Shown: positions 9,229-17,908 of the stretch, in pieces
Position numbering within the stretch: position 1 is the stretch's first letter
Layout of the letters: every line of letters starts with the position of its first letter
Notes under the pieces: model-generated
The model's database searches: none
The model's input: only the letters and a program-made list of their open reading frames with translations
Told to the model about the DNA's origin: nothing
Program-made: the position numbers and the translations under genes
NCBI RefSeq assembly: GCF_016918505.1
Contig: NZ_JAFFPZ010000002.1
Coordinates: 62,001 to 126,000, forward strand
DNA from: Desulforhopalus vacuolatus
Lineage (GTDB): Bacteria > Desulfobacterota > Desulfobulbia > Desulfobulbales > Desulfocapsaceae
DNA: 64,000 bases
Direction of reading: 5' to 3'

Positions 9229-10731
9229 TCACTCCTGAACCTTGCTTTCCCTGTTCTCCGCCTTCAGATGCGGAAAGAGAATGACGTCGCGGATGGAGGG
9301 GGCGTCAGTGAGCAGCATGACCAGACGGTCAATGCCGATTCCCTCTCCTGCAGCCGACGGCATGCCATATTCAAGGGCACGGATGTAATCGTGGTCGAGT
9401 TCAGGATGAATTTCATCGTCGTCCCCGCGGTTGTCAATCTGGGCCTGGAAGCGTTGCTCCTGATCTACCGGGTCGTTGAGCTCAGAGAAGGCGTTGGCAA
9501 GCTCGCGCCCGGTAATAAAGAGCTCAAAGCGGTCGGTAATGTCAGGATTCTTCTCATTACGACGGGCCAGAGGGGAGACCTCCGCCGGATAGGAGGTGAT
9601 GAAGGTCGGTTCGATCAGCTTCTCCTCCACGAGAAGTTCAAACAGCTCGGTGCGTGCCTTGCCGGGACCGGCATTTTCGGCCAGCTCAATGCCATGTTCA
9701 ATGGCCAGAGCCTTCACCTTCTCATCGTCCTCAATGACAGCACGATCCAGCCCGGCGATTTCCACCAGTGAGTCGAGCATGGTCATCCGCCGCCAGGGCG
9801 GGGCGAGGTTGACCGGTGTTCCCTGATACTCAATCTGCATGGTGCCATTGACCTCATTGCAGACCTCGGAAAGCATCTTCTCAGTCAGTGCGCTCATATC
9901 TTCATAGGTGGCATAGGCCTGGTAAAACTCCAGCATGGTAAACTCGGGGTTGTGGCGGGTGGAGAGTCCCTCGTTGCGGAAGTTACGGTTGATCTCAAAG
10001 ACTCGCTCAAAACCGCCGACCAGCAGACGCTTGAGGTAGAGTTCCGGCGCGACACGCAGATAGAGTGGCATCTCCAGAGCGTTGTGATACGTCTTGAAGG
10101 GTTTTGCGGTGGCACCACCGGGAACGGCGTGCATCATCGGCGTCTCCACTTCCATGAAGCCTTCCCGGGTGAGATAATCGCGAACAAGACGAATAATCTG
10201 AACTCGCTTGCGGAATGTCTCCCGGCTCTTTTCGGTGACGATGAGATCCACATAGCGCTGGCGGTAGCGGGTCTCGACATCGGAGAGGCCGTGCCATTTG
10301 TCGGGCAGGGGGCGCAGCGACTTGGAGATCATGACAATTTTCTGTGCCTGCAGGGACAGCTGCCCTACTCTGGTGCAGAAGAGGGTGCCCTCCACGCCGA
10401 CAATATCGCCGATGTCCCACTTCTTAAAGGTCGCGTAGATCTCTTCGCCAACTATATCCCGCTTGATATAGCACTGAAACTGACCTGTGCGGTCGGTAAT
10501 GGTGATAAAGGCAGCCTTGCCAAACTTGCGCATTGCCATAACACGTCCGGCAATGGAGTAGAGTGTACCGTTCTCGTCTTTCTGCTCCGCTTCAAGATGT
10601 TCACCTCTGGGAAGAAGATCGCTGATCTTGTTTGCGGGCGTAAAGCCGTTGGAATAGAGTTTCACGCCGAGATCGGCGAGCGCTTCTGCCTTTTCCCGCC
10701 GTTGGGCGAGAGTTTGATTTTCTTCACTCAT
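9229..10731 (-). CDS. lysS: Lysyl-tRNA synthetase, class II
   Basis: This 500-residue enzyme charges tRNA-Lys. The N-terminal OB-fold anticodon-binding domain includes AGRVMAMRKFGKAAFITITD. The class II core shows motif 1 around VETPMMHAVPGGATAKPFKT, motif 2 FERVFEINRNFRNEGLSTRH with NPEFTMLEFYQAY, and motif 3 GIGIDRLVMLLTDAPSIRDV near the end. LysS-specific PLYLRVAPELYLKRLLVGG is also present. Length is standard. Upstream, 10732-10880 holds only a short spacer before the NUDIX gene. Confidence 0.97.
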   Translation of the reverse strand: MSEENQTLAQRREKAEALADLGVKLYSNGFTPANKISDLLPRGEHLEAEQKDENGTLYSIAGRVMAMRKFGKAAFITITDRTGQFQCYIKRDIVGEEIYATFKKWDIGDIVGVEGTLFCTRVGQLSLQAQKIVMISKSLRPLPDKWHGLSDVETRYRQRYVDLIVTEKSRETFRKRVQIIRLVRDYLTREGFMEVETPMMHAVPGGATAKPFKTYHNALEMPLYLRVAPELYLKRLLVGGFERVFEINRNFRNEGLSTRHNPEFTMLEFYQAYATYEDMSALTEKMLSEVCNEVNGTMQIEYQGTPVNLAPPWRRMTMLDSLVEIAGLDRAVIEDDEKVKALAIEHGIELAENAGPGKARTELFELLVEEKLIEPTFITSYPAEVSPLARRNEKNPDITDRFELFITGRELANAFSELNDPVDQEQRFQAQIDNRGDDDEIHPELDHDYIRALEYGMPSAAGEGIGIDRLVMLLTDAPSIRDVILFPHLKAENRESKVQE

Positions 10732-10880
10732 GGGAAAGATATAAGAAATATTTCACAGGGGGCAGTGGCTGCTCCCCAAAAAAGCGGCGATGATCCGTCG
10801 CGCCGATGATATGACCAGCTCCACAGAAATACTAGAAGATGGGGGAAAAGTCAACGGGAGCGGGATTTCCCCGCATGCTT

Positions 10881-11447
10881 TCAGCCCAGTCGACCGGTGT
10901 GCAAAAACCAGCGCATCAGGGCGACCTGGGTGAAGGCGTGACGCAGAGTACCTTCTTTAATCATTTTGAAGACCTCATCCAGCCCGACGAGCCGTGTTTC
11001 AATGTCCTCCATGGGGTCCATCTTCGTCTCGGCCAGCTTCTCGGCGTCTTCGACCAGGATGGTAAACAGTTCATTGTCCTGAATAGCGGAATTAGGGGAG
11101 GTGCGGCCAATAACCTCGGCTTTTTTACCCACAAATCCGGTCTCCTCCTGCAGTTCACGGAGTGCTGCGGGCAGCGGATCTTCGCCGTCCTCCACAATTC
11201 CACCAGGCAGTTCCCACTCCATGGCTTCAGTGCCAAAACGGAACTGACGCACCAGTACAATTTCCTGCCGGGGGGTAAAGGCGAGTATATTAACCCACGG
11301 GGAAAGTTCAGAACGATAGTATGACTGAGTAATTCCGGTGCGCGGGCAGATTACTTTTGCAGTTGCTATCCGGAAAAAGGGAGATTCAAAGACCCGCCTG
11401 GTCTCTCCGATCTTCCAGCCGAATTTCTCTCGATATTTTTCGCTCAT
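10881..11447 (-). CDS. NUDIX hydrolase, ADP-ribose pyrophosphatase type
   Basis: This 188-residue protein carries a complete Nudix box, GIVEDGEDPLPAALRELQEE followed by TGF, fitting Gx5Ex7REUxEExGU. The N-terminal beta-rich region and the segment VRQFRFGTEAMEWELPGG just before the box resemble ADP-ribose or nucleoside-diphosphate-sugar pyrophosphatases. It would hydrolyse such substrates to AMP and a sugar phosphate. A family 1 MITE (11488-11652) lies in the divergent intergenic region upstream and could affect its promoter. Confidence 0.88.
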   Translation of the reverse strand: MSEKYREKFGWKIGETRRVFESPFFRIATAKVICPRTGITQSYYRSELSPWVNILAFTPRQEIVLVRQFRFGTEAMEWELPGGIVEDGEDPLPAALRELQEETGFVGKKAEVIGRTSPNSAIQDNELFTILVEDAEKLAETKMDPMEDIETRLVGLDEVFKMIKEGTLRHAFTQVALMRWFLHTGRLG

Positions 11448-11487
11448 GTCTGTTCACTTCCTGTTGAGTGTCGTAGAATTAATAAAA

Positions 11488-11652
11488 GGGTACCTTGAAT
11501 AACCAGTCTTTCGCCCATCTTCTTCGTTACAGTCAAAAATTTATCCTCCGACAAAGCGAGGAACGAGACGTCGAGATATCAAATATATACCTCCGGTAAA
11601 TTTTCTCCTGTGCCTCGAATATGAACGAAATACAAGATTATTCAAGGTACCC
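11488..11652. mobile_element. Family 1 MITE, copy A, 165 bp
   Basis: Terminal inverted repeats GGGTACCTTGAATAA and TTATTCAAGGTACCC flank a non-coding interior. The flanking bases are AAAA on both sides, consistent with a 4-bp target duplication. This copy carries about 24 extra bases (around 11550-11573) compared with the 141-bp copies. It lies between the divergent NUDIX and HAD genes. Confidence 0.85.
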
Positions 11653-11718
11653 AAAACTGTAATATTTGTGACGGCTGCTCCCCCGCAAAGTTAAATTATT
11701 TTAAGAGGAAACTATTCT

Positions 11719-12366
11719 ATGTCCAATCGTAAAAAATTACAGGCAATATTTTTTGATTTTGATGGTGTGATTGTTGATTCAACTTCAGTGAAAACAGCTG
11801 CCTTCCGCACTCTCTTTACTGCGTATCCCGAGATTCTCGACCGGGTGATCGCACACCATCTGCGCTATGGCGGCATCAGTCGTGTGGAGAAAATCCGCTG
11901 GGCCCATGCCGAACTGCTGGGCAGGCCTCTCAGTGAAGAGGCTCTGGCGGTAGAGGCGAAACGCTACTCTGAGATGGTGCTTGATGCGGTGGTGGCCGTG
12001 CCGTACGTTCCCGGAGCACTCGAATTTCTACAGAAATCTCGACGTGAATATCCTGAAATCCTGCTCTTTGTTGTCTCCGGGACTCCCCAGCCTGAACTGC
12101 GCGAGGTCACCCGCCGCCGCAATCTCGACCACTATTTTGTCGAGGTGCTCGGTTCGCCTGCCCATAAACCCGAGCTTGTGCGGGAGCAACTCAAAAAACA
12201 TAACCTGCAGAAGGAAAAGTGCGTCTTTATCGGTGATGCCCTTACGGACTATGAGACCGCCCGCGATACAGGTCTTGGCTTTGTTGGTATTCAACAGGTG
12301 AACAGGTTTCCAGAAAACACCGTTACCCTGCCGGACTGCACCGGGCTGGCAGGAGTGCTGTTGTGA
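11719..12366 (+). CDS. HAD-family hydrolase (phosphoglycolate-phosphatase-like)
   Basis: This 215-residue protein has HAD motif I near the N-terminus, IFFDFDGVIVDST, where the first Asp is the nucleophile. Motif II is the Ser in LFVVSGTP, the motif III lysine is probably in SPAHKPELV, and motif IV is FIGDALTDYETA. An alpha-helical cap is inserted after motif I, as in phosphoglycolate phosphatases and beta-phosphoglucomutases. The substrate cannot be named. AAGAGGAAAC precedes the ATG. The next gene starts 10 bp downstream, so the pair is likely an operon. Confidence 0.85.
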   Translation: MSNRKKLQAIFFDFDGVIVDSTSVKTAAFRTLFTAYPEILDRVIAHHLRYGGISRVEKIRWAHAELLGRPLSEEALAVEAKRYSEMVLDAVVAVPYVPGALEFLQKSRREYPEILLFVVSGTPQPELREVTRRRNLDHYFVEVLGSPAHKPELVREQLKKHNLQKEKCVFIGDALTDYETARDTGLGFVGIQQVNRFPENTVTLPDCTGLAGVLL

Positions 12367-12376
12367 GGGGAAGACA

Positions 12377-13021
12377 TTGACTTCTGTAAAAAAGGATACT
12401 GCGGCTGCCGCCTTCCTTGAACCGGCGGCAGATTCTCTGCCGGTAGTGGCCGAGCTGACTGAAAAAAAGAGCCGATTCCTCGCCCGTCTCTATCGTATCG
12501 AGAGCAGAGAAGAGGCCGTGGCTCGTCTTAAAGACGAGGTTGTGGCGGAGAACAGCGCGGGGCATCACTGTTCGGCGTGGGTAGCAGGCGATCCGCAGCA
12601 GCCGCAGGCAATTCACTGCAGCGACGACGGCGAGCCATCGGGTACGGCGGGACGACCGATGCTGGCAGTGCTTACCGGCGGTGGATACGGGAACGTGCTG
12701 GTGGTGGTAAGCCGCTGGTTCGGCGGAGTGAAACTCGGTACCGGCGGACTGGTGCGTGCCTATTCCGGGGTAACAAGGCAGGTGGTGGCTGCGGCAGAAT
12801 TCCTTCCCTTTGTATCGCAGACCCGGCTGAAATTCTCTTTTGCCTACCCCTTTGAACCGGGGGTTCGCCGTGTGCTGGAGCTGTACGGAGGACGCGTGGT
12901 CGGGCAGAAGTATGACGCGCAGGTTACTCTAACGACGGAGCTGGAGGCAGCACGTGAGGAGGAATTGTGGCTGCGGCTGATGGAGACGACGGCGGGGGCG
13001 GTGCGGTTGATACAAATATGA
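12377..13021 (+). CDS. YigZ/IMPACT family protein (UPF0029)
   Basis: This 214-residue protein shows the IMPACT-family N-terminal domain: KKSRFLARLYRIESREEAV, then HHCSAWVAG, CSDDGEPSGTAGRPML and VVVSRWFGGVKLGTGGLVRAYS. A C-terminal DUF1949-like domain follows. YigZ proteins have been linked to translation or proline-peptide metabolism, but the bacterial role is not settled. The start is TTG at 12377 with GAGGGGAAG just upstream. Confidence 0.88.
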   Translation: MTSVKKDTAAAAFLEPAADSLPVVAELTEKKSRFLARLYRIESREEAVARLKDEVVAENSAGHHCSAWVAGDPQQPQAIHCSDDGEPSGTAGRPMLAVLTGGGYGNVLVVVSRWFGGVKLGTGGLVRAYSGVTRQVVAAAEFLPFVSQTRLKFSFAYPFEPGVRRVLELYGGRVVGQKYDAQVTLTTELEAAREEELWLRLMETTAGAVRLIQI

Positions 13022-13029
13022 TGCTGAAC

Positions 13030-13460
13030 ATAATGGGGAAGGACGGGAGACGGGAGGCAGGAGACGGGAGAAAGGGAAAAGCAAAAGGTGGTAAAACAGT
13101 TTTTTTTGCCAACGAATAATACCATTCCTATTAACTCGTTTTGTCTCCTGTTTATCCATTCATGGTTACAAACTACAAAAGGAACCACGAATGGACACGA
13201 ATAAACACGAATTATTACTGAAAAAACCATAAGAGAATGCATGAGACCTATGGCAAGGTATTGTTTCTGCTTATCGGCCCATAAGGAGCAGGGTCTGTTC
13301 TCATGCTCCAGGTAAAAACCACGGAAGACACGGAATATGAGAGCGTAAAACGCTCAACCCGACTTTCGGATGACTCCCAAAGTTGATTAATACTCCTGGT
13401 GCACTGTACGGCTTAACTTCGGATGCAAACGTTTTCGTTTAATGCGTTGTCCCTGGCTGG
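13030..13460. repeat. Family 2 repeat region, copy 3 (GGGAGAC block plus conserved core)
   Basis: 13030-13118 holds the purine-rich block ending TTTTGCCAACGAATAATACC. ATACCATT begins at 13119, preceded by TA. Then come ATTCGTGTCCATTCGTGG-type sequence on either strand, CCACGGAAGACACGGAAT, and the segment CTGTACGGCTTAACTTCGGA at about 13404-13423, which recurs in the 17491 and 60918 copies. The rest of the gap to 13682 is AT-rich with no recognisable gene. Confidence 0.65.
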
Positions 13461-13682
13461 TGAAGCGATACTCTTTTTGAGTTTATAATTGTCTATATAT
13501 TGGTAAGTTAGCAGTATATGCTGGCTCAACTCAGCTGCTATGCACTATATGCAGAGAATTGCTGTTGTTCTATTTTTACTCTTTGCGGCCTTCGCGTTCT
13601 TCGCGGTGAAATTATTTGTCTTGTTTCATAGTTTTTTTGAGAAGTTACTCATGTTCTTCATAATGTAAAAGAGGCTTTCAAT

Positions 13683-15140
13683 ATGTGTAGATGTACAGTC
13701 GGATTGAAGACAGTCCTGTTTAGTCTTGTGGTGATAGGGATGGCGCTGCCAAACTCCTCTTTTGCAATATTTAAAGGTGATACAAATATTGCAAAAAATG
13801 ACAGAATAAATAAGAAATTCACAGGCGATTACTCCGAAATGGTGAAACGGAAAATTATACGGGTTCTGGTTCCGTATAATCGCGCATTTTTCTTTTTTGA
13901 TGGTGCCCGGCCTAAAGGAATCTCTTATGAGAATGGGGTGCAGTTTGAAAAATTTATCAATAAAAGAGAAAAAACCGGGACTCTAAAAATTAAAATTGTA
14001 TATATCCCAACTCCTCGCGCGAAACTGCTGGAAAGGCTGGCAGGAGGCCATGGTGATATAGCAATGGGAAACATTGCCATAACTGATGGGCGCAGAAAGA
14101 TTGTTGATTTCAGCGTACCATTTGCGAAAAATGTGAATGAAATTGTTGTGACAGGGAGTTCGGTTGCAACCCTCCAAAGTCCCGATGACGTTTCAGGCAT
14201 GGAAATTCATGTGAGAAAGTCCAGCAGCTATTATGAAAATTTAATGAAACTCAATCTGGTGCTGAAGAAATCAGGCAAAAAACCCGTAAAAATTATTGCA
14301 GCCGATGAGCACCTCGAAGACTCGGATCTTCTTGAGATGGTCAGTGTCGGGCTCATTCCAGCTGTGGTCGTTGATACCCACAAAGCGAAACTCTGGAAAA
14401 AAGTGTTCCCTGACATAAAGCTTCATACAGAGGCCAAAATTCATAGTGGTGATCAAATAGCCTGGGCGGTGAGAAAGAACAGCCCGGAGCTTAAGGGCGT
14501 TATAGCTGAATTTGCTCAAGGTCATAAAGCGGGCACTTTGACGGGCAATGTCATTATAAATCGCTATTTAAAGAATACAAAATATATAACCAATGCTGCT
14601 GCTACTGCTGAAAGGAAAAAGTTTGATAAAGCTGTCGATTACTTTAAAAAATATGGGGATAAATATGATTTTGACTACCTGATGCTTGTCGCGCTGGCAT
14701 ATCAGGAGTCGACACTGGATCAAAGCGTGCGCAGTGCCGTTGGCGCGGTCGGGGTTATGCAGATGATGCCGGCAACAGCTGGTGATAAAAATGTGAATAT
14801 TGCAAATATAGAAAAAATAGAACCTAATATTCATGCGGGTACAAAGTACCTTCATTTTATGGCAGACAGGTATTTCCCTCCAGAAGGAAATCTGGATACA
14901 CTGAACAGGGCACTTTTTACTTTTGCTTCCTATAATGCAGGGCCGAACAGGGTTGCAAAACTCCGGGCTGAGGCAGAGAAGATGGGATTGGATCCTAATG
15001 TCTGGTTTGATAATGTTGAAGTCGTTGCGGCGAAGAGAATAGGTCGAGAGACCGTGCAGTACGTCAGCAACATAATGAAATATTACATTGCCTATAAAAT
15101 GCTGCCTGGCCATTTTGATCAGGATGATGCGGAGAAATAA
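13683..15140 (+). CDS. mltF: MltF-like membrane-bound lytic transglycosylase
   Basis: This 485-residue exported protein has two parts. Residues about 50-290 form a solute-binding (SBP_bac_3) domain: IRVLVPYNRAFFFFDGARPKG and GDIAMGNIAITDGRRKIVDF are typical. Residues about 320-480 are an SLT lysozyme-like domain with the catalytic Glu in ALAYQESTLDQ, then GAVGVMQMMPATAG and FASYNAGPNRVAKLR. This order matches MltF, which cleaves peptidoglycan to 1,6-anhydromuropeptides in the periplasm. A signal peptide covers about residues 1-28. The TAA stop is part of the end of a family 2 element. Confidence 0.9.
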   Translation: MCRCTVGLKTVLFSLVVIGMALPNSSFAIFKGDTNIAKNDRINKKFTGDYSEMVKRKIIRVLVPYNRAFFFFDGARPKGISYENGVQFEKFINKREKTGTLKIKIVYIPTPRAKLLERLAGGHGDIAMGNIAITDGRRKIVDFSVPFAKNVNEIVVTGSSVATLQSPDDVSGMEIHVRKSSSYYENLMKLNLVLKKSGKKPVKIIAADEHLEDSDLLEMVSVGLIPAVVVDTHKAKLWKKVFPDIKLHTEAKIHSGDQIAWAVRKNSPELKGVIAEFAQGHKAGTLTGNVIINRYLKNTKYITNAAATAERKKFDKAVDYFKKYGDKYDFDYLMLVALAYQESTLDQSVRSAVGAVGVMQMMPATAGDKNVNIANIEKIEPNIHAGTKYLHFMADRYFPPEGNLDTLNRALFTFASYNAGPNRVAKLRAEAEKMGLDPNVWFDNVEVVAAKRIGRETVQYVSNIMKYYIAYKMLPGHFDQDDAEK

Positions 15141-15377
15141 TACCATTTACATTTTTGCGGATTCCAAGGCAGGGACGGGAAAAGGGATAAAGGAGACGGG
15201 AGACGGGAGACAGGAAAAAGCAAAAGGTCTTTGTAGAGACGACCAATTTGGGCGTCTCCAGCACAACGGACGATTCTGCCATGAGATCAATGTTACATCT
15301 TGTTTATCCATTCGCAATCGCCAAAAAAGATGTCTACGCAGTTGCGTTCTCTAATCAGTAAAAAATGTAATTGGTAT
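15140..15377. repeat. Family 2 repeat element, copy 4, 238 bp with TA duplication
   Basis: It begins ATACCATTTACATTTTTG and ends AAAAATGTAATTGGTAT. TA flanks both ends (15138-15139 and 15378-15379). It holds the GGAGACGGGAGACGGGAGAC block and the GCAATCGCCAAAAAAGATG module. The left TA is part of the mltF stop codon. It is one of the two best-defined copies. Confidence 0.8.
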
Positions 15378-15416
15378 TAGTGAAAATTCCAGCAGCCTTA
15401 ATTGTACGCAGCACCC

Positions 15417-16088
15417 CTAATTATCCATCACCATCAGCAGCGTTCCCTCTGTGAAGCACACGAGGCAGGAGTCTTTCTCAATGCAGTTGCTCACGCAGCG
15501 GCTTGAGCCGAGACGGAGGTTGATGTGATCGACGGAGTATTCAAAGCCGATAAGACTCAAATCTTTGACATCTCCGGAGATGGGCAGGAAGGAGACTCTG
15601 GCACCTGGTATGCCATAAACGGTGTGGCTGCCGGGGGGGAAAAGGCGTACAAGGTTGTGGTCGCCGTGGATAGAGATGTCGAGGTTACGGTGGCCCCAGG
15701 CAGTGGGAATGAGAATGGTTGCCAGTGTCATGTCGAGACGGCCGCCGAGGCCTCCAAGAAGATGTACAGAAACCTTGTCGTGACGGTTGGACTTGTATTT
15801 CTCCCGCATTTTGACGGCGTAGTGCAGGGCCAGTTCAAGGTCGGTGTTGTCTTTGTGGGTTGGATGCTGATCTATCTTCACATGTTGCATCTCAAACTTC
15901 TTGCGGAGTTTCTTCGGAGTAGAGTCCAGGTCTCCTACCAGCAGATCAGGGATGATCCCGAGGTTGTCACAGTGAACGGATCCGCCGTCGGCACAGATAA
16001 TAAAGTCGGCATCAGAGGCGATGCGGAGGGCTCTTGCTCTGTTTTTGAGTTTGCCGTTTGCGAAGATGACGATTTTTTTTTCAGTCAT
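15417..16088 (-). CDS. Thiamine pyrophosphokinase
   Basis: This 223-residue enzyme transfers pyrophosphate from ATP to thiamine, making thiamine pyrophosphate. Family motifs are FIICADGGSVHCDNLGIIPD, the Asp-rich LVGDLDST and THKDNTDLELALHYAV. HLLGGLGGRLDMTLATI and the C-terminal beta domain complete the fold. Because it uses preformed thiamine, it fits the neighbouring thiamine uptake genes. It lies 110 bp downstream of thiQ on the same strand. Confidence 0.92.
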   Translation of the reverse strand: MTEKKIVIFANGKLKNRARALRIASDADFIICADGGSVHCDNLGIIPDLLVGDLDSTPKKLRKKFEMQHVKIDQHPTHKDNTDLELALHYAVKMREKYKSNRHDKVSVHLLGGLGGRLDMTLATILIPTAWGHRNLDISIHGDHNLVRLFPPGSHTVYGIPGARVSFLPISGDVKDLSLIGFEYSVDHINLRLGSSRCVSNCIEKDSCLVCFTEGTLLMVMDN

Positions 16089-16198
16089 GGCCTGTCGCTT
16101 TCTTTAAAAGTGCCGGCCTGTGTGACTGCGGGATGGCAGGCATGGGAATTGGGAATTGGGGACGCAATGAGAACTGTCATGATGTCGTTTATATAGTC

Positions 16199-17266
16199 TC
16201 ATGTCTCCGATTGCGCAAGCAGGACCATCGAATTCTCAGGGACATCTATCTCCACGACACTTCCTGCAGCGGGTGGTGTGGGGGCAAGGGGAATCTCAAA
16301 GGTCAACGGGGCGTTAAGGCCGTCAATCTTCTCCACCCTGAGTCGGTAATACCCGCCGAGGCAGATGCGGCTGCGCACTGTGCCGCTCACCCTGAGGCCT
16401 CTTCCCTCAGTCGCTCCTGCGAGTGTCGCACCTTCCGGTCTCAGCAGCAGGGTCCGCTGCTCCGGTTCATTCTTATTCTCCATGTCATCAAAACGCAGTC
16501 TGCCGAGCGGGGAGGTAAATTCGCAACCATCAAGGCGGCCTTCCACGAAGTTGGCAAAGCCGAGAAAGGAGGCGACTTCCCCTTGTTGCGGGTCGCGGTA
16601 CACCGCTTCCGGTGTGTCAAGGCGGGCGAGGCGGCCGTCGAGCAGGACCGCGACCCGGTCGGCGACGGAGAAGGCTTCCTTTTGATCGTGAGTGACGAAA
16701 ATGGCAGTCACCTCCAGCTGTTTGAGTATGATGCGGATCTCCTCGGCGAGGTGATCTCGCAGGCTGCGGTCAAGGGAGCCAAGGGGCTCGTCGAGCAGCA
16801 GCAGACGCGGGTGTGGAGCAAGACTGCGTGCCAGTGCCACCCGCTGTTGCTGCCCGCCGGAGAGTTCGTCAATGCGCCGTTCGCCATACCCCGCCAGATT
16901 TACCAGTTCCAGCATCTCCTTCACCCTTGCGGCGGCCACGTTTCCCTTCATTCCCTGCATCTCAAGTCCGAAGGCTATGTTCTCCGCCACATTTTTATGA
17001 GGAAAGAGGGCGTAGTCTTGAAACATCATGCCGAAGCCCCGGCGGTGTGGCGGGGTGTCGCGCAGGTCTCTCCCGTCGCAGGAAATGATACCGGAGGCGG
17101 CCTCTTCCAGCCCGGCAATGGCACGGAGCAGGGTGGTTTTACCGGAGCCGGAGCGGCCGAGCAGGCAGAGAATCTCCCCGCAGGCAAGAGAAAGGGTAAC
17201 TCCGTGGAGTACGGGCTGGCTTTCATAATTGACGTACAGTTGTTCAATATCAAGCAGTGGTTTCAT
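16199..17266 (-). CDS. thiQ: ABC transporter ATP-binding protein, probable thiamine importer ThiQ
   Basis: A 355-residue ABC ATPase: Walker A GRSGSGKT, Q-loop MMFQDYALFPHKNV, signature LSGGQQQR, Walker B LLLLDEPLGSLD, H-switch VTHDQKEA. A C-terminal TOBE-type domain (about 240-350) makes it longer than E. coli ThiQ and closer in build to the Fe3+/spermidine group. The thiamine assignment comes from the downstream pyrophosphokinase and the riboswitch operon nearby; iron or another substrate is possible. The partner permease is 640 bp upstream across a repeat block. Confidence 0.8.
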   Translation of the reverse strand: MKPLLDIEQLYVNYESQPVLHGVTLSLACGEILCLLGRSGSGKTTLLRAIAGLEEAASGIISCDGRDLRDTPPHRRGFGMMFQDYALFPHKNVAENIAFGLEMQGMKGNVAAARVKEMLELVNLAGYGERRIDELSGGQQQRVALARSLAPHPRLLLLDEPLGSLDRSLRDHLAEEIRIILKQLEVTAIFVTHDQKEAFSVADRVAVLLDGRLARLDTPEAVYRDPQQGEVASFLGFANFVEGRLDGCEFTSPLGRLRFDDMENKNEPEQRTLLLRPEGATLAGATEGRGLRVSGTVRSRICLGGYYRLRVEKIDGLNAPLTFEIPLAPTPPAAGSVVEIDVPENSMVLLAQSET

Positions 17267-17339
17267 ATTTTTGTCCGGTATTTCGGTAACGTGTCAAAAA
17301 TTTATGGGAAAAGCAGGGCAACAAAACCTGATGACATCC

Positions 17340-17908
17340 ATTGTGGTATGAAATTTTTTCAAGGTTCCCTTGTGAAAAACGAAACAGCGAAAAAACTTTT
17401 TGCCAACGAATAAAGGCTCGAAAAAGGCGAATAAAGACATTTTATATAAAAACGTAACTTCTCAAAAAAAACTATGAAACAAAACAAATAATACCATTCC
17501 TATTAAGTTGTGCCCCCCCCCGTTTTGCATCCTGTTTATCCGTTCGTGGTTACAAACGACAAAAGGAACCACGAATAAACCACGGAAGACACGGAAGACA
17601 CGGAATATGAAAGCGTAAAAAGCTCAACCCCGACTTTCGGATAACGCCCAAAGTTGATTAATAATCCTGGTACACTGTACGGCTTAACTTCGGATACAAA
17701 CGTTTTTGTTTACTGTGTTGTCCCTGTTCGTGAAAATTCGTGTCCATTCGTGGTTACAAACTGCAGAAGGGATCACGAATGGACACGGATAAACACGAAT
17801 TATTACTCATTCGTCATCGCCAAAAAAGATGTTTACGCAGTTGCGTTCTCTGTTTAATTTTAAAATCTTTTTTAAAGTTTTTTGCCTTTATTCGCATGAT
17901 TAGAGCTT
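17340..17908. repeat. Family 2 repeat region, copy 5, between thiP and thiQ
   Basis: This 570-bp non-coding block separates two genes normally adjacent in an operon. ATACCATT begins at 17491, preceded by TA. Downstream are CCACGGAAGACACGGAAGAC, the conserved CTGTACGGCTTAACTTCGGA segment, a C8-C9 run, and TTTTAAAATCTTTTTTAAAG. The segment 17355-17370 resembles a family 1 MITE end (TCAAGGTTCCC). The other border runs into the thiP coding end. Confidence 0.65.

Noticed and set aside
16133-17413. 426-codon plus-strand open frame across thiQ
   Set aside because: It is the antisense frame of the ThiQ ATPase and runs into the adjacent repeat. It has no coding features.
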